DNA from: Flavobacteriaceae bacterium | GTDB lineage: Bacteria; Bacteroidota; Bacteroidia; Flavobacteriales; Flavobacteriaceae | Direction: 5' to 3' | Assembly: GCA_031277535.1 (NCBI GenBank) | Contig: JAITMD010000008.1 | Coordinates: 372,001 to 436,000, forward strand | Length of the DNA stretch: 64,000 nucleotides | In this document: positions 7,324-16,482 of the stretch, piece by piece | Layout: every line of letters starts with the position of its first letter | Numbering within the stretch: the first letter of the stretch is position 1 | Translations under genes and position numbers: made by a program | The notes under the pieces: generated by a model | What the model was told of the DNA's origin: nothing | Seen by the model: only the letters and a program-made list of their open reading frames with translations | Databases searched by the model: none

Positions 7324-8817
7324 ATGTCAATAAAATCATTAGGAGCAAAGCTATTTGCATCCATCATACATAAGAAAACACAAAAGTGGGTAAATAACCC
7401 TGTTGAAGCACAGCAAAGAGTTTTAAAACAATTGTTGGAGGAGGCAAAGTTTACTGCATTTGGTAAAGATCATCAATTTGAAAAGATCAGTACACATGCC
7501 GATTTTGTAAAACATGTACCAGTAAGAGATTATGAAGGATTGAGAACCTATGTGGATCGAGTAGTAGCTGGTGAAAGTAATGTTTTGTGGAAAGGAAAGC
7601 CTATCTATTTTGCCAAAACCTCAGGTACTACATCAGGAGCAAAGTATATTCCATTGACAAAAGAGTCAATGCCTTATCACATAACAGCAGCGCGTAATGC
7701 TATTTTGACGTATGTACATGAGACGGGTAAAGCAGATTTTGTAGATGGTAAAATGATATTCTTACAAGGAAGTCCTATCTTAGAAGAAAAGAATGGGATA
7801 AAATTGGGAAGATTGTCTGGAATAGTTGCACACTATGTTCCTGCGTATTTACAAAAGAATAGATTGCCAAGTTATGAAACAAATTGTATTGAAGACTGGG
7901 AAACTAAAGTAGATGCCGTTGTTGAGGAAACGATAGTTGAAGATATGCGAGTTATATCGGGGATACCAAGTTGGGTACAGATGTATTTTGAGCGATTGGA
8001 AGCTAAAGGGAAAAAGGCTGTTGGAGAATTATTCCCAAACTTTAACTTGTTTATTTATGGAGGGGTTAATTATGAACCGTATCGTGCAAAGTTTGAACAA
8101 TTGATAGGAAGAAAAGTTCCTTCTATAGAACTATTTCCTGCATCAGAAGGCTTTTTTGCATATCAAGATTCTCAAGTAGAAAAAGGGCTATTGTTGTTAT
8201 TGGATTCAGGTATATTTTATGAATTTATACGAGCAGATGAATTCTTTACAGAAAACCCTAAACGTTATACGATAGGTGAGGTAGAATTAGGTGTGAATTA
8301 TGTACTGATAATATCTACGAATGCAGGACTTTGGGGATATAATATTGGAGATACAGTACAGTTTGTTAGTTTGACTCCTTACCGCATTGTTGTGTCAGGA
8401 AGAATTAAACATTATATCTCTGCCTTTGGAGAGCATGTGATTGGAAAAGAGGTTGAAACAGCCATTCAAGAAGCAATGGAGGGAACAGCAGTACAAGTAA
8501 ATGAGTTTACTGTAGCTCCACAAATAACACCAAGTGAGGGATTGCCTTATCACGAATGGTTTATTGAATTTGGAAAAATACCTACTAATCTGGAAGCATT
8601 TGCACAAAGGATAGATGATGCTTTGAGAAAGCAAAATGTATACTATGACGATTTGATTGTAGGAAAAGTATTACAAAGATTAGTGATTACTCCTGTAGTG
8701 AAAGATGGTTTTCAGGAATATATGAAGAGCATTGGAAAATTAGGAGGACAAAATAAACTACCTCGATTAAGTAATGATAGAAATATTGTTGATCAATTGG
8801 TAGTAGAGAGTGAATAG
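7324..8817 (+). CDS. GH3-family acyl-acid amido synthetase-like protein
   Basis: A 497-residue protein of the GH3 (auxin-responsive promoter) family. The nucleotide-binding loop TSGTTSGAKYIPLT is at about residues 100-113, followed by family features such as FPNFNLFIYGG and ELFPASEGFFA. The C-terminal domain follows from about residue 350 (YRIVVSGR). Plant GH3 enzymes adenylate a carboxylic acid and join it to an amino acid; the substrates of bacterial members are mostly unknown. It sits between an M23-like gene (1 nt upstream) and a phosphorylase-like gene (29 nt downstream), so it probably belongs to one operon. Confidence 0.9.
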   Translation: MSIKSLGAKLFASIIHKKTQKWVNNPVEAQQRVLKQLLEEAKFTAFGKDHQFEKISTHADFVKHVPVRDYEGLRTYVDRVVAGESNVLWKGKPIYFAKTSGTTSGAKYIPLTKESMPYHITAARNAILTYVHETGKADFVDGKMIFLQGSPILEEKNGIKLGRLSGIVAHYVPAYLQKNRLPSYETNCIEDWETKVDAVVEETIVEDMRVISGIPSWVQMYFERLEAKGKKAVGELFPNFNLFIYGGVNYEPYRAKFEQLIGRKVPSIELFPASEGFFAYQDSQVEKGLLLLLDSGIFYEFIRADEFFTENPKRYTIGEVELGVNYVLIISTNAGLWGYNIGDTVQFVSLTPYRIVVSGRIKHYISAFGEHVIGKEVETAIQEAMEGTAVQVNEFTVAPQITPSEGLPYHEWFIEFGKIPTNLEAFAQRIDDALRKQNVYYDDLIVGKVLQRLVITPVVKDGFQEYMKSIGKLGGQNKLPRLSNDRNIVDQLVVESE

Positions 8818-8846
8818 AATATTAATGACGTAAAAGGAGAAAAATT

Positions 8847-10526
8847 ATGAAAGAAATCAAAAGCATTTCAAGAACGAGAGCACAGGTGTCGTCGGCAGCA
8901 GTAGAGCGTATGTATATTACTATGCGCCATTTATTCAACAGAGGTTTTTATAAACCAATGGGAGTATCTGGAGATACGTTGCGAGAGGCATTATTGGAAT
9001 TACGTCCAGAGATTTATGGAACAATTGCAGAGGAAAAAGTAGAATTAAATGGTTTGCTTTATGTAATAGAGCGCTTACCAATAGGAATAGAAGAATGTAG
9101 ATATATCAACTTGACATCGGATGAGGGATATTCTTTTTCACACTTTCAAGCGTTAGTACCACCTAAACGCCGTAGAAATTGTTACCGCATTGACGAAGAA
9201 CAAATGAATATTGAGATTACACGTGGAAGATCTGATATTTATGATGTTTTAACTCATTTGACTTTTATCTTTATTGAATCTCATAAGATTAAAAATCGCG
9301 TTTTGATTGATGAGGATGGTAAAGTGACTCGTGATTGGAAAAAGATTGAAGCGGCAGCAAATAAAACGGAGGCATTGGAATTAGAAGAAAAAGAGATTAT
9401 TATGTCTCACTTATCTAATGTTTTAGGACGTTCGTTTGCAGAGGTATTAGATGTTTATGAGAAGTTTGCAACAGCAGATAATCCAGATCGTTTCTTAGAT
9501 GTAATTTATTGGTTAGGTAAACTGGCGATTGAAGAGGATGTGGAAAATGATAAACGTACGATTACATTTAGTCCGTTATTGAGAGAACGTTTAGGGCATC
9601 ATATCTACGGGGAAATATGGTCTGATAGAATTAAAAAGGTATTGACAGATAAAGGTTTGTTGAGCCGTCCAATACATATCATTAGTGCAAATATGCACAG
9701 TGTGATGAATTCTATTTTTGCGCCGTATGTAGCTAAAAGTTTTGTAGAAACAACGAATGAGTTGGAAATATATGAAGAGTTAAGTAAACCAGAGAATAGA
9801 GCGTTCAGACAAGAAGTAAGAGATAAGGCAGAACGTGAAGGAATGATTTTCTTAGCAGATCAATCAGGAACTAATATTGATGTTCAGATATTTGATACAG
9901 CTAAAATCAACTTTAGCGAAACAAACTTTAAAACACAACAAATAGAAGGAGAGTATCCTGTAATTATTGTGATGGATTATGCTTTTGGAGAACAAGCTTA
10001 TGAAACAATTGATGAATTGTTGAAACCATACCAAAAAACGACAATGATTGATGTAGAATCTGTGTCTATTATGGGTAAAGCAGGTATCTTAGTAGGAGGT
10101 AAAGGAGATATTATGATTCCATTTGCACATATCAATGAAGGTACAGGAGATAATTATCCATTTGATAATGAATTGACAGTGGATATGTTTAAAAATGACG
10201 ATATTCCAGTGTTTGAAGGTACAATGGTAACAGTGTTAGGGACATCTCTTCAGAATAAAGACCTATTAAAATTCTTCCACGATTCTACTTGGGGAGTAAT
10301 TGGTTTAGAAATGGAAGGAGCTCATTATCAAAAAGCAATTCAGTCAGCTTCTAAAATTAGAAAGAGTATTAATCCGAATGTGAAAGTGAGATATGCTTAC
10401 TATGCATCAGATAATCCATTAGAAACAGGAAGTACATTAGCTTCTGGAGGATTGGGTACAACAGGAGTAAAACCAACTTACCTGATTACTATTAAAATCT
10501 TGGAACAAATTTTTAATAGTATCTAA
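8847..10526 (+). CDS. Conserved Bacteroidota protein with C-terminal nucleoside phosphorylase-like domain (DUF6909-type)
   Basis: A 559-residue protein. The N-terminal half (about 1-310) has no family I can define by motif. The C-terminal half resembles the nucleoside phosphorylase/AMP nucleosidase fold: VIIVMDYAFGEQAYE, ESVSIMGKAGILVGGKGDIMIP, and GVIGLEMEGAHY, where the EME motif is the typical nucleoside-binding signature. I recall this family as DUF6909, sometimes labelled AMP nucleosidase. Whether it cleaves a nucleoside is not shown. It is the last gene of the group, with a perfect terminator 22 nt after the stop. Confidence 0.8.
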   Translation: MKEIKSISRTRAQVSSAAVERMYITMRHLFNRGFYKPMGVSGDTLREALLELRPEIYGTIAEEKVELNGLLYVIERLPIGIEECRYINLTSDEGYSFSHFQALVPPKRRRNCYRIDEEQMNIEITRGRSDIYDVLTHLTFIFIESHKIKNRVLIDEDGKVTRDWKKIEAAANKTEALELEEKEIIMSHLSNVLGRSFAEVLDVYEKFATADNPDRFLDVIYWLGKLAIEEDVENDKRTITFSPLLRERLGHHIYGEIWSDRIKKVLTDKGLLSRPIHIISANMHSVMNSIFAPYVAKSFVETTNELEIYEELSKPENRAFRQEVRDKAEREGMIFLADQSGTNIDVQIFDTAKINFSETNFKTQQIEGEYPVIIVMDYAFGEQAYETIDELLKPYQKTTMIDVESVSIMGKAGILVGGKGDIMIPFAHINEGTGDNYPFDNELTVDMFKNDDIPVFEGTMVTVLGTSLQNKDLLKFFHDSTWGVIGLEMEGAHYQKAIQSASKIRKSINPNVKVRYAYYASDNPLETGSTLASGGLGTTGVKPTYLITIKILEQIFNSI

Positions 10527-10548
10527 AAAAGTATTTTTATATAGAACT

Positions 10549-10580
10549 AAAGCCACAGTAACACATGATACTGTGGCTTT
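10549..10580 (+). terminator. Strong intrinsic terminator
   Basis: AAAGCCACAGTA pairs perfectly with TACTGTGGCTTT (12 bp, 8-nt loop), followed by GTTGTTTTT. It ends the M23-GH3-phosphorylase group and separates it from the polysaccharide locus. Confidence 0.9.
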
Positions 10581-10650
10581 GTTGTTTTTAAGTTGAATTG
10601 ATAGATAATTGTGAATTAAGTATTACTTTTAGGGACAATTGATAGGGAAA

Positions 10651-11202
10651 ATGATAGTAACAGCAACACCTATAAAAGATTGTATGGTGGTAGAGCCAAC
10701 AATCTATTATGATGATAGAGGGTATTTTTTTGAAAGTTTTAATGAACCAGTTTTTGTAGAGAAGACAGGAATTTCGGTGCGCTTTATTCAAGACAATCAG
10801 TCAAAGTCAAGTATAGGGGTTTTAAGAGGGCTTCATTATCAAAGAGGAGAATACCAACAAGCAAAATTGGTTCGTGTGTTGGAAGGAGAAGTATTGGATG
10901 TAGTAGTTGATTTGCGTAAGGATTCTGTAACCTATAAAGAAGTGTTTACTACCGTATTATCTGCTGACAACTTTAAACAAGTTTTTATACCAAGGGGATG
11001 TGCTCATGGTTTTCTGGTGCGTAGTGAAGAGGCAATATTTGCTTATAAATGTGATAATGTATATAATAAAGCTTCAGAGGGAGGTATTATATATAATGAC
11101 CCTTCATTGCAAATAGATTGGGATTTTGATTTAGACAAGGTTATCGTGTCAGAGAAAGATAAGGTGTTACCTCTGTTTGAAAATGCTTTAGAATTATGGT
11201 AA
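10651..11202 (+). CDS. rfbC: dTDP-4-dehydrorhamnose 3,5-epimerase
   Basis: A 183-residue protein from ATG 10651; a TTG four codons upstream is possible but gives a length above the family norm. It is a cupin-fold epimerase: DDRGYFFESF, RFIQDNQSKS and the catalytic RGLHYQ with His62, and Tyr132 in the FAYKCDN segment. It converts dTDP-4-keto-6-deoxyglucose to the 4-keto-rhamnose form in cytosolic dTDP-L-rhamnose synthesis. rfbD overlaps its last 7 nt. The partners rfbA and rfbB are not in this window, so they must lie elsewhere if the pathway is complete. Confidence 0.95.
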   Translation: MIVTATPIKDCMVVEPTIYYDDRGYFFESFNEPVFVEKTGISVRFIQDNQSKSSIGVLRGLHYQRGEYQQAKLVRVLEGEVLDVVVDLRKDSVTYKEVFTTVLSADNFKQVFIPRGCAHGFLVRSEEAIFAYKCDNVYNKASEGGIIYNDPSLQIDWDFDLDKVIVSEKDKVLPLFENALELW

Positions 11203-11969
11203 AAGTTTTAGTTACTGGCGCTTCTGGTCAAGCTGGATTATGTTTGCAATCTATAGCAAATACCTTTACTGAAGTACAGTTTGATTTTTTAAATTCTGAA
11301 CAATTAGATATTACTAATCAAATAGAAGTAGAAGAAATCTTTAAAGCATATATGCCTGATTACTGTATTAATTTTGCTGCTTATACAGCTGTAGATAAAG
11401 CAGAAGATGAAATAGAGTTAGCGTATAATGTAAATGCAGAAGGAGTAAAGAATATAGCAGAAGCTTGTAAAAAAGACGGAGTGCGTTTGCTTCATCTTTC
11501 TACAGATTTTGTATTTGAGGGAGAAAAAAAGACACCTTATACAGTAACAGATGCGACTAACCCAATTAATGTTTATGGAGCATCTAAGTTAAAAGGGGAA
11601 GAATATATACAAGAAGTAATGGAAGAATATTTTATTGTTCGCACTTCTTGGTTATACTCTGATTTTGGTAATAATTTTAAAAAGACAATATTGCGTTTGG
11701 CGGAGACAAAGAATGAGATTAATGTTGTAAATGATCAAATTGGCCGACCTACAGAGGCAGTAGATCTTTGTGCCTTTTTAATGCAGTTAATTGTCTCGAA
11801 TACTATGCCCTTTGGTATTTATCACTTTAGTGGAGATAAGATTTGTTCATGGTATGATTTTGCAGTATCTATTGTTGAGGAAGCAAATCTATCCATGAAA
11901 GTACATCCAATAAGTTCTGCAGAATATCCAAGCAAGGCTAAGAGACCTAAATATAGTGTTTTGGGATAA
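11196..11969 (+). CDS. rfbD: dTDP-4-dehydrorhamnose reductase, C-terminally shortened
   Basis: A 257-residue extended-SDR protein. The NAD(P) loop TGASGQAG is at residues 7-14, the catalytic YGASK at 127-131, then TSWLYSDFGNNF and IGRPTEAVDLC. It would reduce the RfbC product to dTDP-L-rhamnose. Family members normally continue 25-35 residues past AKRPKYSVLD; here the frame reads YSVLG and stops, and the DNA after it does not encode the missing helix in any frame. The protein may be less stable or inactive. The break lies exactly between the conserved rhamnose genes and the strain-variable part of the locus. Confidence 0.85.
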   Translation: MVKVLVTGASGQAGLCLQSIANTFTEVQFDFLNSEQLDITNQIEVEEIFKAYMPDYCINFAAYTAVDKAEDEIELAYNVNAEGVKNIAEACKKDGVRLLHLSTDFVFEGEKKTPYTVTDATNPINVYGASKLKGEEYIQEVMEEYFIVRTSWLYSDFGNNFKKTILRLAETKNEINVVNDQIGRPTEAVDLCAFLMQLIVSNTMPFGIYHFSGDKICSWYDFAVSIVEEANLSMKVHPISSAEYPSKAKRPKYSVLG

Positions 11970-11983
11970 TTGAGTAATACGTG

Positions 11984-13249
11984 ATGGAGAAATTAAGACT
12001 GTTTTTTAAAGCAAAAGAATATAAAGTAGTTCTTAATAACTTCTTGTCACTTGCTGTTTTACAGGTTTTAAATATTGTATTGCCTTTATTGACAGTCCCT
12101 TACTTATTGCGTGTAGTCGGAGTAGAGAAGTTCGGCTTAATTAGCATGGCATTAGCATTAGTTGCTTTTTTTCAACTGGTGATAGAGTATGGCTTTAATA
12201 CTGTGTCTGCAAGGGATGTGTCTGTTGTGGCACATGATAAAAAAGCTGTAGAACAAATCTTTAATGAGGTAATGTCAACAAAGCTTTTTTTAGCAAGTAT
12301 TTGTAGTGTAGTTTTCTTAGTTCTGATTTTTGTTGTTCCTCAATTTAGACTTAATGTTGAGGTTTATTTATTTACATATATTGCGGTTTTAGGACAAGCA
12401 ATGTTTCCTGTATGGTTGTTTCAGGGATTGCAGCAAATGAAGTATATTACTTATATTAATGTTTTCTTTAAAACAATAAGTACAATATTCATTTTTGTTT
12501 TAGTAAGAAATGCTGAATCGTATTATTTAGCACCTTTATTAACCTCGTTAGGTTTTCTTTTTAGCGGTTTTGTTTCAATTATACTTATCAAAAGATTATA
12601 CAGTATATCTTTTTTATTATGTTCTTTTAAAACGATTAAAAAACAACTGAATAAAGTTAAGTATCTTTTCTTTTCTGATTTTCAGGTAGCTTTGCTTGCA
12701 AATGCAAATGTTTTGTTGCTTGGTTTCTTAGTGAGTAATACTGCAGTAGGGTATTATGCAACAGCAGATAAAGTGATACGTGCTTTATCTAATTTACAGA
12801 ATCCGTTAATCAATGCTTTTTATCCTTATATCTCAAAGTTGATGACAACAGATAGAATAAAAGCAATACAGCAAATCAAAAAAGTAGGTAGCTATATGAG
12901 TGGGGTTAATCTTGTCGGTTTAGCGATTTTGTTTGTTTGTGCAACATATATTTTTAAGTTGTTATTTGGTAACTATGCTACTGAGAGTGTAATCATCTTT
13001 CGAATAATGATTTTATTTCCCTTATTATCTTTTTTGGATCAGTTATTTGGTAAAATTGTATTGTTGATAAACAATAGGGAAGACTTATTTTTTAAAGTGT
13101 TCTTTTATACGTCATTGATTAGTGTACTTTTAAGTGTTGTATTGACTTATAGTTTTGGCTTCATAGGTACTGCAATAGGAAGTGCAATAGCGCAATTGTT
13201 TTTAGCTTTTGGAATGTGGTATTATGCAAAAACATATTTAAAAGAATAA
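11984..13249 (+). CDS. wzx: Polysaccharide flippase (Wzx/RfbX type)
   Basis: A 421-residue polytopic membrane protein with about 12 hydrophobic helices. The N-terminus NNFLSLAVLQVLNIVLPLLT and the following VPYLLRVVGVEKFGLI are typical of PF01943-like O-unit flippases. Wzx moves undecaprenyl-linked repeat units across the inner membrane. ATG 11984 is preferred over the GTG at 11981. It follows rfbD by 14 nt and overlaps the next glycosyltransferase start by one base (TAATG), so it belongs to the operon. Confidence 0.9.
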   Translation: MEKLRLFFKAKEYKVVLNNFLSLAVLQVLNIVLPLLTVPYLLRVVGVEKFGLISMALALVAFFQLVIEYGFNTVSARDVSVVAHDKKAVEQIFNEVMSTKLFLASICSVVFLVLIFVVPQFRLNVEVYLFTYIAVLGQAMFPVWLFQGLQQMKYITYINVFFKTISTIFIFVLVRNAESYYLAPLLTSLGFLFSGFVSIILIKRLYSISFLLCSFKTIKKQLNKVKYLFFSDFQVALLANANVLLLGFLVSNTAVGYYATADKVIRALSNLQNPLINAFYPYISKLMTTDRIKAIQQIKKVGSYMSGVNLVGLAILFVCATYIFKLLFGNYATESVIIFRIMILFPLLSFLDQLFGKIVLLINNREDLFFKVFFYTSLISVLLSVVLTYSFGFIGTAIGSAIAQLFLAFGMWYYAKTYLKE

Positions 13250-14313
13250 TGATGATGCCCAAAGTAAGTGTGATAGTACCTGTATATAATGGCGCTAAAT
13301 ATATAAGAAGAGCTATTGATTCTTTGTTGAAACAGAGTTTGTATGATATAGAGATTATTGTAGTTGATGATGGCTCTACAGATGATACGCTAAATATAGT
13401 AAAAAGCATAGTAGATGAAAAGATACGTATACTTTCTAAAGTAAATGAAGGGGTTAGTATTGCCCGTAATGTAGGAATAGAGATTGCAAGAGGTGAATAT
13501 ATAGGTTTTGTAGATGCAGATGATTTTGTGAATATTGATATGTATGAAACGCTATACAGTAAGGCAAATGATGCAGATGTAGTGTCTTCTGTTTTATGGA
13601 TAGAAAGAGAAGGGAAGTACATTCAAAAAGAAAATGTACTAAAGCATAAAGAATATTGGACAAAGCAAGACTTTATAAAAGAAGTATTAGAAATATATTT
13701 AGCAGTAGAACATTTAGATTTGCTATCTGTTGTAAATAAAATATATAGGAGGGAGTTTTTATTAGAATATAACATTCTTTTTTCTCCTGCTCTGTCAATT
13801 GAAGAAGATGGAATATTTAATCTACAGGTGTATTTAACCATGCATGCAATGATGCATACAATGTACTCAGGGTACTATTATTTAGAAAATAAAGAGAGTA
13901 AAACAAGAGATGTTGTAGCGCATAAGGTATTTGAAAAACTAATTCAACGATTCAATTATGATTATAGTCAAATGTGTGATATTGCTTTTTCAGAGAGTGA
14001 ATTACTTTCATTTAAATCATCACGATTAATTCATAGTATTTGTTTTCTTGTATTTAGAACAGCAACACAAAGAATGTCTTTGACTAATAAAATGCGATAT
14101 ATTAGTAGAATTTTAAAGGATAAAGATGTACAGATAGCAGCAGAACACTTGAATAATCATTATATGATGAGTAGTTCTATGTTTGAAAAAATGGTTGTTT
14201 ATAGTGTAAAGAGTAAGAGAGTCATTCTTGTGAAAGGTTTAGTTTTATTCTTAACAATCGCTGATAAAATAGGAGTAATGTATTGGGTACGAAAATTAAA
14301 CGATATCAAATGA
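13249..14313 (+). CDS. Family 2 glycosyltransferase
   Basis: A 354-residue protein from ATG 13249, which shares a base with the wzx stop; two more ATGs follow directly. The GT-A core is clear: VSVIVPVYNG, IIVVDDGSTDDT, ISIARNVGIEIARGEYIGFVDADDF. The DADD motif is the metal and nucleotide-sugar site. It should add one sugar to the lipid-linked repeat unit at the cytosolic face of the membrane. Donor and acceptor cannot be told from sequence. A C-terminal half of about 150 residues is divergent. It overlaps the polymerase gene by 4 nt (ATGA). Confidence 0.9.
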   Translation: MMMPKVSVIVPVYNGAKYIRRAIDSLLKQSLYDIEIIVVDDGSTDDTLNIVKSIVDEKIRILSKVNEGVSIARNVGIEIARGEYIGFVDADDFVNIDMYETLYSKANDADVVSSVLWIEREGKYIQKENVLKHKEYWTKQDFIKEVLEIYLAVEHLDLLSVVNKIYRREFLLEYNILFSPALSIEEDGIFNLQVYLTMHAMMHTMYSGYYYLENKESKTRDVVAHKVFEKLIQRFNYDYSQMCDIAFSESELLSFKSSRLIHSICFLVFRTATQRMSLTNKMRYISRILKDKDVQIAAEHLNNHYMMSSSMFEKMVVYSVKSKRVILVKGLVLFLTIADKIGVMYWVRKLNDIK

Positions 14314-15692
14314 ATTGGAGAAAAGTATATAGTTTGCTATTCTTGATAGGACTATTCTTTTTACCTTTCAATAGTATTGAGGGGTATAAGGTGCTTAGTA
14401 TCTTTAAAAAAGAAGGGAGTGCATATTTTTGGCTTCCTGCTATTGGAATTCTATGTACGAGTTTTATCCTTTTGAGAAAGAAAATAGAACTTCCTTTACT
14501 TACAAAATCATATAAAGTATTCATCTTGTTTATTTTATTTGCTATGTTTTCTACTCTGTTAAATAGTGGGGATATAGCAGACCATTTCTTCAAGCAGAAA
14601 TCAGGATTTCACATGTTTGGTGTCAATCTTTTTATGTTACTTTTTGCGGGTGTAGGTATTGTTGCATTGGTATTAAATAGTTTTAAAGGAATAAAAGTTG
14701 AAACAGCTTTTTTAGTAACAAGAAGAGTTTTATTCTATTCTTTTCTCTTTGTATTTACGTATGCGCTTTTACAATTTAGTATCCTTAGGTTGCGTTTATT
14801 TGATTTAGAAGCCTTTTATTATTCATTGGATATTTTACCCTTCGTTAAAGGGCATTTGTATTATAACACGACAAGATTACACTCCGTTTCTTTTGAAGTT
14901 CCAGCTTTAGGAACATACCTTATTTTTATAGCTGGCTGGATGTTTAGTTATATACTAACACATAAATCGATAGGGAGGTTTTTACCATTTATGATGGTAT
15001 TGTTGTTGGTTTATCTTTGTGGTGCTCGTTCAGCATTACTTTCAATTATTCCACAAATATTAATTGTTTTATTTTTGTACAAGCCATTGAGAGTTTGGTG
15101 TATAGAAAAGAAAAGACTCTTATTAGCGATATCTTGTTTCGCATTATTTCTTTTCGGATTTGTAAAAGGAAAAGAGATATATACTAAGTGGAACAATACA
15201 ACATTAGAACAGCTTGTAGGAGATAGTGTTTCTAATAAAAGTAGAATTGGTATGCAGGTAGCGTCATTACATGTTTTTTGTGATTCCCCAATATATGGTG
15301 TTGGTTTAGGACAAGAAACATATAGTAAAATGAAGTATTATCCTGCATGGGCTGTTAGAGATAACAATGAATTTACTGACATGTATTTGAATGAAACGGA
15401 TAGAATGTATCCTCCTGCTTTTAATGTTTATACAAAAATATTGGCTGAAATGGGGATTATAGGATTTCTTCTGTTTACTGCTTTTTTGGGTGCAATAATA
15501 AGAGAAATATACTACTTGCTTTCAGAAACAAAGGGTATCCATCAGACAATTTCAATAGCCTTGTTAATTTCTTTAGTGGGGTTGATGGTTAATTGGGCAC
15601 AAAATGATGATTATATGTTATATGGTTTCTGGATTAGCTATGCTTTTGTAATGTTGTTGATTAAAAATAGTTCAAGAGATGAAGTTTATTAA
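14310..15692 (+). CDS. wzy: O-antigen polymerase/ligase-like membrane protein (Wzy candidate)
   Basis: A 460-residue protein from ATG 14310 (ATGA overlap with the upstream stop); a longer TTG start at 14283 would lie inside the previous gene. It has about 10-12 membrane helices and a large periplasmic loop (about residues 295-380, with SRIGMQVASLHVF and GVGLGQETYSKM), as in the Wzy/O-antigen ligase superfamily. Wzy joins repeat units in the periplasm. A second protein of the same plan is encoded at 16482, so which is polymerase and which is ligase-like is not settled. Confidence 0.8.
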   Translation: MNWRKVYSLLFLIGLFFLPFNSIEGYKVLSIFKKEGSAYFWLPAIGILCTSFILLRKKIELPLLTKSYKVFILFILFAMFSTLLNSGDIADHFFKQKSGFHMFGVNLFMLLFAGVGIVALVLNSFKGIKVETAFLVTRRVLFYSFLFVFTYALLQFSILRLRLFDLEAFYYSLDILPFVKGHLYYNTTRLHSVSFEVPALGTYLIFIAGWMFSYILTHKSIGRFLPFMMVLLLVYLCGARSALLSIIPQILIVLFLYKPLRVWCIEKKRLLLAISCFALFLFGFVKGKEIYTKWNNTTLEQLVGDSVSNKSRIGMQVASLHVFCDSPIYGVGLGQETYSKMKYYPAWAVRDNNEFTDMYLNETDRMYPPAFNVYTKILAEMGIIGFLLFTAFLGAIIREIYYLLSETKGIHQTISIALLISLVGLMVNWAQNDDYMLYGFWISYAFVMLLIKNSSRDEVY

Positions 15693-16482
15693 AATTTCCG
15701 TGATTGTTCCTTGCTATAATTGTGTCAGTACTATTGAAGAATGTATTAATAGTATTGTACAACAGAGTTATCCTGTTGGTGAGATTATATTGGTTAATGA
15801 TGGTTCAACAGATCAGACATTAGAAATGCTCTACTCTCTTGAAAAGAAATATAGTGATACTGCTTTTAGGATAACAATTCTAACACAACAAAATGCAGGT
15901 CCCTCTTCTGCAAGAAACAGAGGCTTAGATGTGGCATCAGGAGATTGGATTGCCTTTTTAGATGCAGATGATGTTTGGCATAAAGATAAATTAGAAAGAC
16001 AGGTACAAGTAATTAATCATTATAGGGATATAGTTGTAGTAGGGGGAGGCAAAGGGAAGTTTAAAACTGAAAAAATAGCACTACAAGGTATTGAAGTAGG
16101 TTTGAAAAGGCTGTGTTTTAAAAATTATTTTCTTACATCTTCGACTATAGTGAAACAAGAAAATATAAATAAAATAAGATTTAATGAAGGGCAAGATTAT
16201 TCGGAAGACTATCGTTTTTTTATGGATGTTCTAAAGAATAATAATTTAGGATTTTCAATTGATGCCAATGTATCTCGAAACATATACAACAAGAGAGATT
16301 ATGGGGATGCTGGCCTTTCAAAAGATATTTGGAAAATGGAGAAAGGAGAGCTCTCAAATTATACTTATTTATATCAGAATGGAAAGATTAGTCAGGTGTT
16401 TTTTGTTTTGGTATATTGTTTTTCAATAGTAAAGTATTGGAGAAGAGTTGTGTTGAATTGTATGTATAAAATGGTGGAATAA
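15679..16482 (+). CDS. Family 2 glycosyltransferase
   Basis: A 267-residue GT-A enzyme: ISVIVPCYNCVSTIEECINS, ILVNDGSTDQT, GPSSARNRGLDVASGDWIAFLDADDVW. The DADD motif binds metal and nucleotide sugar. Later EDYRFFMDVL fits the acceptor-side ED motif of this family. It overlaps the upstream gene by 14 nt and the next gene by 1 nt (TAATG), so it is translationally coupled. It is a single domain with no membrane segment except a hydrophobic C-terminal stretch (FFVLVYCFSIV) that may hold it at the membrane. Confidence 0.9.
   Translation: MKFIKISVIVPCYNCVSTIEECINSIVQQSYPVGEIILVNDGSTDQTLEMLYSLEKKYSDTAFRITILTQQNAGPSSARNRGLDVASGDWIAFLDADDVWHKDKLERQVQVINHYRDIVVVGGGKGKFKTEKIALQGIEVGLKRLCFKNYFLTSSTIVKQENINKIRFNEGQDYSEDYRFFMDVLKNNNLGFSIDANVSRNIYNKRDYGDAGLSKDIWKMEKGELSNYTYLYQNGKISQVFFVLVYCFSIVKYWRRVVLNCMYKMVE

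Noticed and set aside
8847..10526. Calling this protein AMP nucleosidase (amn)
   Set aside because: Only the C-terminal half resembles that fold; the N-terminal half does not match and the substrate is not shown, so I kept a descriptive name.
10590..10650. A promoter for the rfbC operon (TACTTTTA near 10625)
   Set aside because: The last base of the -7 motif does not fit and no -33 element is visible, so I did not list it.
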